A stretch of 64,000 nucleotides of DNA from Lepidurus packardi (taxonomy: Eukaryota > Arthropoda > Branchiopoda > Notostraca > Triopsidae), in the NCBI GenBank assembly GCA_023053545.1, contig JAKZAN010000004.1:434001-498000 (forward strand), read 5' to 3'. A model generated the notes under the pieces. The model saw only the letters and a list, made by a program, of their open reading frames with translations. It was not told the DNA's origin and did no database searches. Shown here one piece after another: positions 33,010 to 46,875 of this stretch (positions are counted from its first letter, which is position 1; the number at the start of each line of letters is the position of its first letter). Made by a program: the position numbers and the translations under genes.

Positions 33010-33400
33010 CTATTAAAGCGATACAAGCAGTTGTTACTCTTATGACTTTGCTATTAATATTTACTTACTTTTGCAAAACTTTCCTTACAAACAAGTGACA
33101 AGTGTCTTATCCTGGTCCGCACGCACTAAATTCGGTACGTCTAAAGCAGTCGTTCTCTCACGTTCAAGCCTAGAATCCATATGCCAGGCTTAAAGACTAT
33201 CCATGCCTCTTTAAGCTTTCGCAAGGACGATAGCATTTCCAAACTATCATCCTTCCATGCACCGACTATAAGTTTCAAGGCTATATACTGCCGCTAAGAA
33301 TGATTGCGAGCTTCCAAAAACACAAACACTCGTTACGTAAAAATTACAGCAGTTCTGACTTAAACTATAAATTTTCTGAAAAATTTTTCTTACTTTCGGA

Positions 33401-34460
33401 AGTTTGCACTGTCTTTTTAGAATAAACGCAGCCCTTAATCTATAACTCAAATACACACAAGTAAAGCCCAGGAACTAAGGGCTGTTATGTGTACGGGGTC
33501 TACTTTTTCTTTCCCCTTTTTGTGATGTTTTTCGTAGTCCGGTCGTCCGTTCTGAGAAGAGTAGAGAGATAGTCGATGAAAAAGAGGTCGGTAGAGACGT
33601 GGTGAAAGAGTGCGGCAGTTTTGTTGAACGCAACCCTTAATCTCTTACCCAAATACACACAAGTAAATCCCGGGTACTACGGGCTTACCTCTCGCATTCG
33701 AGTTTACAATTAGTGTGTGTCAGCCTGAAGGCCTTTGTAGCTCACTGAGATGGATTCATAAAAAGATGCTCTAGATAAAGGCTTATATACTGCTGAGTCA
33801 TGCTTACGCAAGCATAAGTGAATCTACTGAACCGTCAAGCGTCAAGGTGGTTCTAACCTGCGCTAGCAAGTCCCTTAGGGGAAGTCCCTTATTTCATCTT
33901 TGGGGAGGCTATATCAAGATCAAGGCAGCTAGTGTGATCATGAAATAGCGAGAAAAAGCTGGGGAAACCCTTTAGCTTCATGCAGTACGTACTTTTACCC
34001 TTAGATAGGTGCACCTGCATCGCATCTTCCTGTAATGGATGAATTATCTCATTCACTATAAAGTAACCTAACTCAACTTAAACCAAAATGGACATGAAAT
34101 GCGTGTTGCAAGACCGTCTAAAGTGAATACGGTTCCCATGCGGACTGCGAGGCACAAGTCCGGCTTTGTGCAGTTACTACGCTTACGCTATTGCGTAAGG
34201 ACGCAGTGACATCTTCGTATGGTCACTTTAGTAAACTGTCAAAATAGCTGATTACTTAAATAATTTGATAATACAATTGGGCATTTCTAAGCCTTCTGAA
34301 TGCATTAGTGAGAGGTTTGAAAAATTGTCATTTTGTTAGAAAAAGATGGTTTTCTTTTTCCTTAGTCACGGTTACGTACGCAAAGCGTTCCGTTGAAAAC
34401 TACTGCACTTTGAAGATCTGTGCGGAATTTCATTGCGTTCCATTGAAAACTACTGCACTT
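33401..34460. other. Spacer between palindrome arms, left
   Basis: No gene is recognised. 34380-34470 holds a tandem duplication of about 47 bp (GCGTTCCRTTGAAAACTACTGCACTTTG twice, in two pieces). The equivalent space on the right side is about 4.5 kb and contains UGT-B. Confidence 0.6.
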
Positions 34461-36290
34461 TGTCCACGCTGTTCGGAATTGGATTAGGATTTTTGCAAGG
34501 TTATATAACCACATTCGGTGGCCATTGCCCCACTGCAAGAGCTGTCAGGCTTTTCAATTAGTGCATTGTTGTTCTGCGTTGTACTCACTTTGTTAGAAGT
34601 GAGGTTTCTCGCTCGCTTTTGTGCTGTGGAATTCGAAAAACCCTCGAGCATTTAACGCATTTTAAATTTGTTCCCCTTCTTATTCACAAATCAATTTGAA
34701 TGAATCAATTATTGGACTTTTCACAGACATGTTTTAATTGACGGAATTTTATTTACCATTCTACTTATAACAACATATCATTTACATAGAAGTACCTTTC
34801 AGAGTCCCATAAAAGAGTGGAGACACAACTTTCACTCATTTGTTGGAGAGATTAATTTGACTTGCACTGACTTTGTAATAAGACTATAACGTACGTGGCA
34901 ATAAGACCAACCATGGCTAGCAAAGAGCTGCTAGTAATTGTAAATAAATTTAATGGGGAAGCTATCCACTTTTTGGTACGCACATAGTGTAAGAAAGCTC
35001 GAAACAGTTGCGTTTCTTCGGTACTAAGTTCGCCCCAATATTTGTTGAGGGTTTTATTCATATTATTCTCAAATTGTTTTAATTGATTGGGTAGACTATT
35101 GCACATGCTGGTCACCATAACTAATTTACCAAATATCATAAGCTGACCAAAAGAGGCCATTATCGTTATTAGTGGATCACTGAAGACTTTACTACTCGTG
35201 TCTTGGGGTCGAAGGGATACAAAAAAGAAATATTGCATGAAACAGGTTACGAAGAACGTTACGGAATAACTAACAAAGAGCACGGTTCCAAACAGGTTTT
35301 CAGCCCCATGCATGAGCTGGTCAATTTGTTCGAAACGCTTCCATATCTGACGTACTGTGTCTTTAGTGGAAAGGGTTGCCTGCTCGATAGAAAGGTGGTG
35401 CTTACGGCGGTGTCCTGACAACGCGTTTGTTGGCAGAAAAAAGTTGTTGGTTACAACAGGCTTTCCAAAACAGAGGGCGTCTTTTGATTTAATGCAACTT
35501 TCCAGGTCTGCCAAGAATGCTTTCTCAATCTTACCCAGTAGAAATGCGAGGTGACGGTATACATATGTAGACAAAAATTCTCCCAATGAGCCCAGTCCAA
35601 CGGCGTAAAAGACGAACAACACGTCTAACGTATAAGCCACATAGAAAAGTTTCGTGTCTCTTACTGTATCATAGGAGAAAACGAATGGAATCTCATCCAT
35701 GTATTTCAGATGAATATAACCAGAAATTCCTGTCATCCCAATACAAGACACGGCGGCAATGGCGCTTATAAGGCGGTAGTATCTGCTGCCTGAGATCAGA
35801 GCTAGGGTATCCAGGGGTTCTTCTAGGTTCTTCCAGTCTTGCAAGAATGTTTTCATGGAATTACGCTTTCGGATAAATGCAATCAAAGCAGTAAGTGCGA
35901 AAGGGTAGTACAGGTAATTCGACACAATCATAGCAACTTGCGTTACATCGCCACCATTCATCACACAGTTGAGAAAAAAGTACAAGCCGGAACCATTCAC
36001 GGTAAAAAGACCGACTACAACCAAGGTTTGAATTATGTACCGCAGAGACAGAATGAACTTAGGTTCTTGGAAACTGTACTCCAATGGTAATAATGCACCA
36101 GTTACAGTGATTAACTTGACGAGAGGAGCTGTATTTCGTATAAGCGGAATGGTGTATTCTTCGGAAGCCATGCTTAGCTTGCTGTTGCCGGGATTCGGTT
36201 TTGTCTTAGTAACGACTTGACCACGGTACGGACTCGACTAGCTTGTACTTCACTGGGTTATGAAGCCTACTTGACCGAAAAAATTTCCAA
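34460..36290. repeat. Palindrome inner arm, left
   Basis: Inverted match to about 41925-43775, covering GR-D, its 5' flank to about 36290 and its 3' flank to about 34460. Confidence 0.9.
34852..36171 (-). CDS. Gustatory receptor GR-D (439 aa, intronless)
   Basis: Single open frame of 439 aa with seven likely membrane spans, such as YIIQTLVVVGLFTVNG, YPFALTALIAFI, LISAIAAVSCIGM, LFYVAYTLDVLFVFYAVGL and VLFVSYSVTFFVTCF. The C-terminus reads MVGLIATYVIVLLQSQCK, a TYxxxxxQ GR signature in the right place. It has no intron in the coding region, unlike the four-exon GRs at 12, 25 and 57 kb, and almost no sequence similarity to them beyond the family pattern, so a second GR lineage is present. Mirror twin of GR-E, with about 20 substitutions by eye. 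Confidence 0.9.
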   Translation of the reverse strand: MASEEYTIPLIRNTAPLVKLITVTGALLPLEYSFQEPKFILSLRYIIQTLVVVGLFTVNGSGLYFFLNCVMNGGDVTQVAMIVSNYLYYPFALTALIAFIRKRNSMKTFLQDWKNLEEPLDTLALISGSRYYRLISAIAAVSCIGMTGISGYIHLKYMDEIPFVFSYDTVRDTKLFYVAYTLDVLFVFYAVGLGSLGEFLSTYVYRHLAFLLGKIEKAFLADLESCIKSKDALCFGKPVVTNNFFLPTNALSGHRRKHHLSIEQATLSTKDTVRQIWKRFEQIDQLMHGAENLFGTVLFVSYSVTFFVTCFMQYFFFVSLRPQDTSSKVFSDPLITIMASFGQLMIFGKLVMVTSMCNSLPNQLKQFENNMNKTLNKYWGELSTEETQLFRAFLHYVRTKKWIASPLNLFTITSSSLLAMVGLIATYVIVLLQSQCKSN

Positions 36291-36760
36291 GCCGAATGAT
36301 GGCTTAAAATCAATATATATTATTTCTTAATTCCCTAGTAATTAAGAAAATTGTGGGTGGATGGTTTCTCACTACAAATTGATTAGAAGATTGGATTGGA
36401 CATAACTGGATTGGTCACCCTTCAGGTTTTTCTACTGTTTATTTACAGACAGCTATTCACACATTTGCACACTAACCAACTAGCTATGCTTACAGATTAA
36501 AGATGAGTCGTGCCCAAAAGAGCGTCAGCTAAGTTGTAGATTAGATTAACTTTTATAAATTTGGTGAGATGGTGACAGTAGTCCATCTTTTAACATTTAA
36601 AAGTTTTTACTTCAAAACGTGTGGGAAAAAAATATGGGCTAAATTTTGGTTAGAATGACTTTGCAATAGTGACGTTGGAATCGGAGCATTGTCTGGCCAT
36701 ATTAACGTTCAATTCCTAGGATGAAATACCTGCTATTTCGTCTTTTGGTATAATACGACA
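36291..36760. other. Spacer, no gene seen
   Basis: AT-rich sequence between the end of the inner arm and the GR relic. Confidence 0.5.
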
Positions 36761-37130
36761 GTCGTCAGCTTTCTACATGGTTAATGTAATAGATTTGTGT
36801 CTCCTCTTTCATGTCTTAGCTTTGAGTGCATTTGGAGAAATGTTTTCCACATTTGCATACCGTCACCTTGTACTTCTACTGGTGAAGATTGAACAAGCTT
36901 TCCTGGCAGACATAAAAAGTTGTACCCAACGAAAGTACGGCCACCTGTTGTCGCCTCTACCAACACGTTCGTTATGCTTAGCAATTCGACATCAAAACGC
37001 CTTATGCCAACGGCCATACCACGCAGAATGTACCCAGACTCGTCGACATCAAGACGCCGCTGCAAACGCCATCTTCGAATAAAGCTATCACTTCGAATAA
37101 AGACGCAATACATCAGATATGCAAGCGTCT
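36761..37130 (+). pseudogene. GR pseudogene, 3' half (split gene)
   Basis: Reads LSAFGEMFSTFAYRHLVLLLVKIEQAF, clearly the GR-D/E segment LGSLGEFLSTYVYRHLAFLLGKIEKAF, then a frame-disturbed continuation through CKRHLRIKLSLRIKTQYIRYASVF. It begins at CGTCAGCTTTCTAC (36764), the same word at which the 5'-half relic at 41461-41925 stops. The two look like halves of one gene. Confidence 0.75.
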
Positions 37131-37229
37131 TTTACCAATTATATAGATATTTCGCCCTCAATTTTTAGGGCAAAACCCTCCACCCCATGATTTCCTAAAT
37201 TACTGGGGTACATTTAATTTTAAACGATA

Positions 37230-38078
37230 TTGATCTTAATGCGAAGCTTGGATCTCTGGTCGTAATCGGTCTGGTTACTGGTTCCGGCTTGTGCTTTCTT
37301 CCGACGGTGTGAAGAATGGTACCAGTACTTGCACTGGTACCATTCACGGTAAAAAGACCGACTACAACCAAGGTTTGAATTATGTACCGCAGAGAATCAA
37401 CTCTTGCACTAACTGCTTTGATTACGTGCTTCTGGAAGCGTAATTCCATGAAAACATTCTTGCGAAACTTAAACTCTTAAGAACCCATTGATGCCCCAGC
37501 TCTGAGTTCGGGCAACAAATGCTACTGTCTTATGAGCGCCATTGCCGCTGTGTCTCCTCTTGTGATGACAGGATATTCTGGCTATAGAATCTGAAATACC
37601 TGGACGAGTCTCCATCCATTTTCTCCTGTGATATAAGAAGGCACACGAGACTTTTATACGTGGCTTATGCGCTAGACTTGATCGTCTCTTGTGCCGTTGG
37701 ATCAACCAACCGCCTTGGGAAAACTTTTGTCCAAATATGTATACCGTCACCTCGCATTCCTATTAGCTAAAATGGAGAAAGCAGTTCCGACAGACATAGA
37801 AACTCGCATCAAATAAAAAGACGCCCTCTGTCTTGAAAAGCCTGTTGTAACCAACAACTTTTCTCTGCCAACAAACCCGTTGTCAGGATACCACCCTAAA
37901 CGCCATCTTGTGACAGAATAGACAACCCATTCCACTATGGACGCAATGCCTCAGTTATGGAAGCGTTTTGAGCAAATTGACCAGCTCATAGATGGTACTA
38001 GGAGCCTGGTTGTAGCCGTGCTTTTTGTTAGTTATTCCGTATCTTCGTAACCTGTTTCGTGTCATATTTCTTGTCATG
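37230..38078 (+). pseudogene. GR pseudogene of GR-D/E type with internal inverted insert
   Basis: Plus-strand match to GR-E from the VVVGLFTVNG region through RKRNSMKTFL, SGYIHLKY, TYVYRHLAF, NNFFLPTN and VLFVSYSV, with many stops and frameshifts and a large deletion after 38078. At 37318-37394 it is interrupted by an inverted copy of its own 5' coding region. Confidence 0.8.
37318..37394 (-). repeat. Snap-back inverted segment in GR pseudogene
   Basis: GGTACCAGT, a 6-nt loop, then its exact inverse ACTGGTACC (37318-37341). This is followed by about 53 bp identical to the minus strand of the GR segment encoding LRYIIQTLVVVGLFTVNG (same as 35995-36050). The plus-strand pseudogene resumes at about 37395. 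Confidence 0.8.
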
Positions 38079-38862
38079 CCATAACTATGTTTAAGATCGC
38101 CTCATATGTGGGCAAAGCTTGAAACGAGAATTTTTTTCCATCGAAGAAAAATTGAGAAAAGGTTTGATCGGTTTTCTGATGATTACGGGAAGGTTACCTG
38201 TTACTCGATTTTTTTTTACCAATGTGTTAGTGAGCCAAAAGTGAGCTAATTCATACATTAGCCATATCAGATTGGCACAGATAGCTCAACTTGTTTTTCA
38301 TTTTTTTTTCTCTTCCTTACTTTCATGCACAGAAAAAGAAAAGGTAATTTCGTGCGGAAATCTTAGTTCCATGCTATTTCAAAACACATCGATTTTTCTT
38401 CACCAGAGAAACGACATAAAGGACAATTGACATGTCGCTTATAGGTTACTATAGCTAACTTGGAAAGCCTTTTCTGCTCCAGTAAAGTTAGCAACACTAG
38501 CCAAATTAGCCTCTCGACCTTTGGTTTTTGAACCCCATCGAATAAGGTCAAGTATAGTTTCTTGGAAAGCCTCGAAGTAAATAGATAAAGTTTGCTTTAT
38601 TTTCTTCTTCTCGTTGTCGCTGGGCATGTATGCACACATCTCTCTTGGTTCCTTTCCTGGAAGTTATAGTTCTTGTTCTGACTGGCTCGCGTTAAGGGTA
38701 TTTCAACCGTAGCCTTTACTTGGTGAGCACGTGCATTGTATCAATAGACTAAGCTGATTGTCCTGTGCAGTTGGTCCACCCGTTGCTCCGTTTGCTTTCA
38801 TTGCTCTATCGCCAGTACAAGTTTTTCGCTCATCGAGAGCGACCCCAACGTCTGAACTAAAC
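38079..38862. other. Spacer upstream of ADH, no gene seen
   Basis: Small open frames on the minus strand near 38363-38639 show no recognisable domain. Confidence 0.5.
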
Positions 38863-40690
<1,828 letters not shown>

Positions 40691-41460
40691 TTTCAGCACT
40701 GTGTTAACAACATCCTGTCGACCTTTCGTTGAATTAGCTCTTACTTATAAATAGCTGGGTCTTCTTGTACTGCTTGAGCAAGCAAAGCTTAGTTCCTTTC
40801 TGCACCATGTTGAAAAGTTTTTCCTTGAAAAAATATGTACCACATAAAAGGCCATAAAATAAAACCATATATGGAATAGTTAGGAAACTACAGCAGATAC
40901 TGCTGTGTATAGTTTGTGTTTGATACATTTAGATTTAAAAAACAGGTACAGTATTTAGTATTGGGGCAAGTGGAAAATTCGACTTTGCATTAAAAGTAAT
41001 ATGCATTCTTAATACTGATTAATGAAAAAGAGAAGAAGAAAAACACAGCTAAGCACTACACCTCAAAACATGGTTATATGAAGCTGAGTTACCAATGCAA
41101 AGTGATCGATGAACTACTGGCAACTCTGTCCATCAAAGTGCTACAAAATGCACCCTACGAAAAGGTCAATTTTAGTTCAATGGGTTTATCAAATTTTAAT
41201 TTGCGCACAACACCCACAATTGGCTAAATTCCTTTTCGGTAGTTTAAATGTAACGTTATATTGATCTTCAGTCTGCAGCACTGCTCTCTTTAATTTCCAG
41301 CAAGGGAACAAGTCTCAAACAGCACTTCATAAGCTCGTCAGGTAGAGGCCAGTTAAATAAAGGCAACTTTAAGGCAAAGTTTAATAAAGGCAACTTAATA
41401 CAGATACTTATTTTGTACAACCATAAGGTATAAAAATCTTTCCTAAGACAGGAGCAAGGA
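40691..41460. other. Spacer, no gene seen
   Basis: 3' flank of ADH. 41375-41395 holds a short direct repeat (AATAAAGGCAACTT twice). Confidence 0.5.
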
Positions 41461-41925
41461 ATGGTTTCCAAAGAGTATACCATCCTGCTTCTAAAAAACA
41501 TAGCTCCTTTCAGCAAGTTATTAGCCGTTTCTGGGGTACGTTGAATTCGGCGATCAAGTATCTCAGATAGTTGTGTCTGCGGTACATCCCTCATATACTT
41601 ATTGGAATGTACCAGTACTATTGGAATGTACCAGTACTACCCTCTAGGATTTATTGTTTTCATTAAAATTAGTTGGAAACGAAATTCCATCAAAGGTTCT
41701 AACAAGAATGGAGTAATCTAGAAGAACCCTTGGATGTCCAAACCCTAGCCGAAGGCGTCATTTTAAGACAATACCGTCTTTTTAGCGGTTTTATCTGCGC
41801 AGCCATGGTTGGGTTCGTAGGATTTTGTGGCTATGGCAAATTCAATTTCCCCTACGAAATTCGTGCTATTGTGTACTATGGCATTACAAGACACTCGTCA
41901 GCTTTCTACGTGCCTTCATCCGGCT
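41461..41925 (+). pseudogene. GR pseudogene, 5' half (split gene)
   Basis: Starts MVSKEYTILLLKNIAPFSKLLAVSG, matching MASEEYTIPLIRNTAPLVKLITVTG of GR-D/E. Most of the next region is deleted. It continues with KRNSIK and EEPLDVQTLAEGVILRQYRLFSGFICAAMVG (GR-E: EEPVDTPALISGSRYYRLISAIAAVSCIG) with stops. It ends at CGTCAGCTTTCTAC near 41910, then turns into the 5' flank of GR-E. Confidence 0.78.
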
Positions 41926-43775
41926 TGGAGAATTTTTCTGTCAAGTAGACTTCATAACCCCTTGAAGTACAAGCTAGTTGAGTCCGTACCGTGGTCAAGT
42001 CGTTACTAAGACAAAATCGAATCCCGGCAATAGCAAGCTAAGCATGGCTTCCGAAGAATACACCATTCCACTTATACGAAATACAGCTCCTCTCGTCAAG
42101 CTAATTACTGTAACTGGTGCATTATTACCATTGGAGTACAGTTTCCAAGAACCTAGGTTCATTCTGTCTCTGCGGTACATACTTCAAACCTTGGTTGTAG
42201 TCGGTCTTTTTACCGTGAATGGTTCCTGCTTGTACTTTTTTCTCAACTGTGTTATGAATGGTGGCGGTGTAACGCAAGTTGCTACGATTGTGCCGAGTTA
42301 CGTATACTACCCTTTGGCACTTACTGCTTTGATTGCATTTATCCGAAAGCGTAATTCCATGAAAACATTCTTGCAAGACTGGAAGAACCTAGAAGAACCC
42401 GTGGATACCCCAGCTCTGATCTCAGGCAGCAGATACTACCGCCTTATAAGCGCCATTGCCGCCGTATCTTGTATTGGGATGACAGGATTTTCTGGTTATA
42501 TTCATCTGAAATACATGGATGAGATTCCATTCGTTTTCTCCTATGATACAATAAGACACACGAAACTTTTCTATGTGGCTTATCCATTAGACGTGTTGTT
42601 CGTCTTTTACTCCGTTGGACTGGGCTCCTTGGGAGAATTTGTGTCTACATATGTATACCGTCACCTCGCATTTCTACTGGGTAAAATTGAGAAAGCATTC
42701 TTGGCAAGCCTGGAAATTTGCATTAAACCAAAAGACGCCCTCTATTTTGAAAAGCCTGTAGTAACCAACAACTTTTTTCTGCCAACAAACGCGTTGTCAG
42801 GACATCGCCGTAAGCACCACCTTTCTATCGAGCAGGCAACCCTTTCCACTAAAGACACAGTACGTCAGATATGGAAGCGTTTCGAGCAAACTGACCAGCT
42901 CATAAATGGGGCTGAAAACCTGTTCGGAACCGTGCTCTTTGTTAGTTATTCCGTAACGTTCTTCGTAACCTGTTTCATGTCATATTTCTTTTTTGTATCC
43001 CTTCGACCCCAAGACACGAGTAGTAAAGTCTTCAGTGATCCACTAATAACGATAATGGCCTCTTTCGGTCAGCTTATGATATTTGGTAAATTAGTTATCG
43101 TGACCAGCATGTGCAATAGTCTACCCAATCAATTAAAACAATTTGAGAATAATATGAATAAAACCCTCAACAAATATTGGGGCGAACTTAGTACCGAAGA
43201 AACGCAACTGTTTGGAGCTTTCTTACACTATGTGAGTACCAAAAAGTGGATAGCTTCCCCATTAAATTTATTTACAATTACTAGCAGCTCTTTGCTAGCC
43301 ATGGTTGGTCTTATTGCCACGTACGTTATAGTCTTATTACAAAGTCAGTGCAAGTCAAATTAATCTTTCCAACAAATGAGCGAAAGTTGTGTCTCCACTC
43401 TTTTATGGTACTGGTACGAAAGGTACTGAAAAGGTACTTCTTTTTTTCTCAAATTTAAATGTAAATGATATGTTGTTATAAGTAGAATGCTAAATAAAAT
43501 TCCGTCAGTTAAAACATGGCTGTGAGAAGTCCATAATTGAATCATTCAAATTGACTTGTGAATAAGAAGGGCAACAAATTAAAATGTGTTAAAGGCTCGA
43601 GGTTTTTCGAATTCCACAGCACAAAAGCGAGCGAGAAACCTCACTTCTAACAAAGTGAGTACAACGCAGAACAACAAGGCACTAATTTAAAAGCCTGACA
43701 GCTCCTGCAGTGGGGCAATGGCCACCGAATGTGGTTATATAACCTTGCAAAAAGCCTAGTCCAATCAGGAACAGA
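41925..43775. repeat. Palindrome inner arm, right
   Basis: Inverted partner of 34460-36290, including 5' and 3' flanks of GR-E. Confidence 0.9.
42044..43363 (+). CDS. Gustatory receptor GR-E (439 aa, intronless)
   Basis: Single-exon chemoreceptor, same length as GR-D and about 95% identical by eye, ending LIATYVIVLLQSQCKSN. ATG 42044 (MASEEYT) is chosen because GR-D begins at the same residue; an upstream in-frame extension lies outside the conserved reading. No lesions. Substitutions such as GSCLYF for GSGLYF and FVST for FLST are scattered, as expected for two genes both under constraint. Confidence 0.9.
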   Translation: MASEEYTIPLIRNTAPLVKLITVTGALLPLEYSFQEPRFILSLRYILQTLVVVGLFTVNGSCLYFFLNCVMNGGGVTQVATIVPSYVYYPLALTALIAFIRKRNSMKTFLQDWKNLEEPVDTPALISGSRYYRLISAIAAVSCIGMTGFSGYIHLKYMDEIPFVFSYDTIRHTKLFYVAYPLDVLFVFYSVGLGSLGEFVSTYVYRHLAFLLGKIEKAFLASLEICIKPKDALYFEKPVVTNNFFLPTNALSGHRRKHHLSIEQATLSTKDTVRQIWKRFEQTDQLINGAENLFGTVLFVSYSVTFFVTCFMSYFFFVSLRPQDTSSKVFSDPLITIMASFGQLMIFGKLVIVTSMCNSLPNQLKQFENNMNKTLNKYWGELSTEETQLFGAFLHYVSTKKWIASPLNLFTITSSSLLAMVGLIATYVIVLLQSQCKSN

Positions 43776-44790
43776 CCGTGAATTAAAAACAGGAAAAAGG
43801 AAACGCTGCTGCTCTTCGCATTGCGGTAAGTTTCTTCGAAGACTTGCGCTTGTAAGCATGACGCAGCAGTTAAGCCTATCTGCCATGAATCTTTGTGGTT
43901 ATGTCTTGGGAGCTTCACCGGGTTGTTCTTACACCTTAAAAAGGCCCTTGGGATACTTTTAATGTGGCATTTCGATCAAAGGCTCGAACCTGAGTGTTGA
44001 AAGATAAGTGAGTGATTTTGTTTTTAGTCTCCGAGAGATTAGTCTCCAACTGACAGCGTTACTTTGACCTGCCCCGGTAATGAAGATTGCAACTTTAGCA
44101 ATGGTTATCTTCAATAGAATGTTATATAAGTAGATAAACAAACCAAATGTTGTACACAAAAGAGTTTCAAAGACGTGTATTGAAAAGGAGAATAATATCT
44201 TAAACGTTTCAATTGTGGTTCATTCCAGCATACATATTAGCTTGTGCCATAAACGAGTTGCAAAAACAAGTTCCAGACTTTTACATAAACAACTTGAATT
44301 CACTTCAATGAAACGTTCTCAAGACAGAAATTAAGAAACAAATTCTCAATTTGTTTTTCCACTGTCTTGCATATGTACAAGGAAAAAATGTACTGATTTA
44401 TCAAGGTACGAGGCTTACTTATTAGCTAATAAACTGAACTGAAATGTACCTAATGACCGCTAGATACATTGATAAAACATTGCGAAAGCTTACAGTGGAA
44501 TCCTGATAAGAACAAACCTTGACGCATCACAGTGTGTTGGTTTGTTCGATGCATTGCGCTTACGTAACTGTGACTCACCAAGTTGCATTTGCGAGTATTC
44601 GTGGATGCTATATTACGTTTCACTTAGCTTCTTTGTTCACCTTAAGAAGGGGTTGGAAGTTGGAGACTGATTTAGTTGGTCGCGGACTCCAGTGCGAACG
44701 TGTGTAATGACGGACGTGTGTGGGACATAGACTTATGATAAGAGCTGTCATTTGTTCCAAATAGAAGTAGCATCCAACCAACCTTCGAAA
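43776..44790. other. Spacer upstream of UGT-B, no gene seen
   Basis: No coding or repeat pattern recognised. A 5' UTR exon of UGT-B probably ends at 44790, where the donor AAA|GTAAGT begins a 65-bp intron running to the ATG. Confidence 0.5.
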
Positions 44791-44855
44791 GTAAGTAAGA
44801 TTTCATAGGAAATTAGACGAAGGGAATTGACTGGTAACTTACGACTTTCATATAG

Positions 44856-46694
44856 ATGTTGGGCTTCCAGTGGTATTTGCTAGCAACGGTATGTCTCCTA
44901 CTAGCCTCCATGCAGATGGTGGAAGGATCCAACATTTTAGTTTTGGCGGCAGTAACTTCCAAGAGTCACAAAGCTGTCGCTATGCCCCTGGTGAACGAGC
45001 TGAGTAAACGCGGGCACGAATTGACCGTCATAAGTCCTCATACTCGAAACGAAAACGTAGCAACTCCAGGAGTGCGTGAAATCGCCACCACGAAGGCTGC
45101 AGATATTCTTAACACCTTCAAGATTGAATCATGGGGCATACGTCCGACTGTTTCCGAAGTCTGGAACTTTTTCCTACCGATGATTAACTCAATCTGCGAG
45201 ACCACCTACAATAATCCAGAATTTCAAGAGTTTCTGCAAGATAAAAGCAAGCAATACGACCTTGCTATTGTCGACGGCCTTCTAAACGAATGTATGCTGC
45301 CGGTAGTCCATCACTTTCAAGTTCCGTTCGTCTATTTAAGCGCTGGGCCACCGCCCGCCTGGGTTCTTGAAACTATTGGAGCTCCGAATGCATTTAGTTA
45401 CGTACCAGAAATTCAAGGAACGTTTACTAGCCAAATGGGTTTCTTCGAACGCGTCAGCAACGTGTTCGAGTCTCTGATGAACATGTACCTGCGTAAGTAC
45501 GTTTTGATGCCAAATTGGAATGCGTTTACTCAAAAATATTTGCCTGGAACGCCTGACGTCCAAGAAATCGATCAGAACGTTAGTTTTCTCTTGACAAACA
45601 CGCATCCCAGTATTACTTACCAGTTTCCATTAAACCCAGCTGTTGCTGAAGTGGGAGGAATGCACTGCAAACCCGCCAAGCCGCTCCCACAAGTCAATAC
45701 TCTAAAAATCTTTTGTATTTCCCATCAAAATTCATGAGATTTTATTGCTGCTGTAGGATTTGGAAGAATTTGTGAACGGTTCTGAAGAAAACGGATTTAT
45801 TATCGTCAGTTTTGGATCTGTCTTACGAAGCGTGGATATGCCATTGCACGTAAGGAGCATGTTCATAAAAGCCTTCAGTCGCATTCCACAAAGAGTAGTC
45901 TGGAAGTGGGAGACGGACGAAAAGATTGAAGGTTTGAGCGATAACGTGCGCCTGGTCCAGTGGCTCCCTCAACAGGATCTTCTTGGTATGTATTCAAAAG
46001 CAATTTACGACCTGCTCAAGAGAAAACGTTATTATTGCTTTTCTGTTGTATAGGCCATCCGAAAATCAAGGCTTTTATTACACATGGCGGATTGCTTAGT
46101 ACCCAAGAAAGCGTTTACCATAGCTGCCCTCTAATTGGTTTGCCAATATCGGGAGACCAACCAGTTAACATAGGTAAGTTAGTATTTTCTGTTAAAATGT
46201 ATCTACTCAACGACTAATATGACGCATCACTTCAGCCAAAGCTGAAAAAGATGGCTATGCTCTACGTTTGTTTTGGGATAATATAACCGAAGAGAAACTG
46301 TACCAAGCAATCCACGCTGTAACTAAGGAAGATTCATCGTAAGTTATTGATACCATAAAACTTGACCAAATACTCATTTTTCCTAACCAAAAAAAGGGTT
46401 GCTTCGAAAGTTAAGCAATTATCAATACTTTTGCACGACCAGCCGGAAACTCCGGTGGACAGAGCAGTGTACTGGGTGGAATATGTGATTCGACACAAAG
46501 GAGCGCCTCACTTAAGGTCGCCAGCCCGAGATCTTGCCAACTACCAAATCTACCTTGTTGATATTATCGCGTTATTTTTAGCTATCGGTCATGTCGTACT
46601 TGCTATTCTTATATTCCTTTTATGGAAATTGAATAAGCTGGTACTAAACCGTTCACATTCAATGAACAATGTACCAAGAAAAAAGACTGATTAA
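44856..46694 (+). CDS. UDP-glycosyltransferase UGT-B (528 aa)
   Basis: Sugar-conjugating ER enzyme. Exons 44856-45692, 45757-45985, 46054-46173, 46236-46338 and 46397-46694, the same plan and phases as UGT-A. Signal peptide MLGFQWYLLATVCLLLASM, TSKSHKAVAMPL with the proposed catalytic His, LAIVDGLLNE with the Asp, signature FITHGGLLSTQESVYHSCP and GLPISGDQPVN, membrane helix VDIIALFLAIGHVVLAILIFLLW and a KKxx-type tail (RKKTD). More diverged from UGT-A and UGT-C than they are from each other, with two extra codons in exon 1 and one in exon 4. It has no partner on the left palindrome side. Confidence 0.94.
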
Positions 46695-46875
46695 TTTACG
46701 GCAATTTTGTATTATTCCAATTAAATTCTAAAAACGTTCAAATGACTTTCAATATAGTTTTTAGTAATACTACTACCTATAATGGACAAAAAGAAAGCGG
46801 ACAGTCGTCAGATTCGGATCAATCGTACGAAGGGTGGATATACCTTTGCACATACATTACATTTACATTTGTTAA

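Larger units (their letters stand above)
30000..33400. repeat. Palindrome outer arm, left
   Basis: Inverted match to about 48280-52230. From outside in: cuticle gene CP8 facing inward, spacer, UGT-A facing outward, then its 5' flank up to about 33400. The UGT parts are nearly identical; the spacer on the right arm carries an insertion. Confidence 0.85.

Noticed and set aside
38363..38639. Overlapping minus-strand frames between GR relic and ADH
   Set aside because: No domain, no promoter and no second copy; likely chance frames.
41978..42043. Upstream extension of GR-E (SPYRGQVVTKTK...)
   Set aside because: Begins at a non-ATG codon and lies in the 5' flank shared with GR-D, where the conserved start is MASEEYT.
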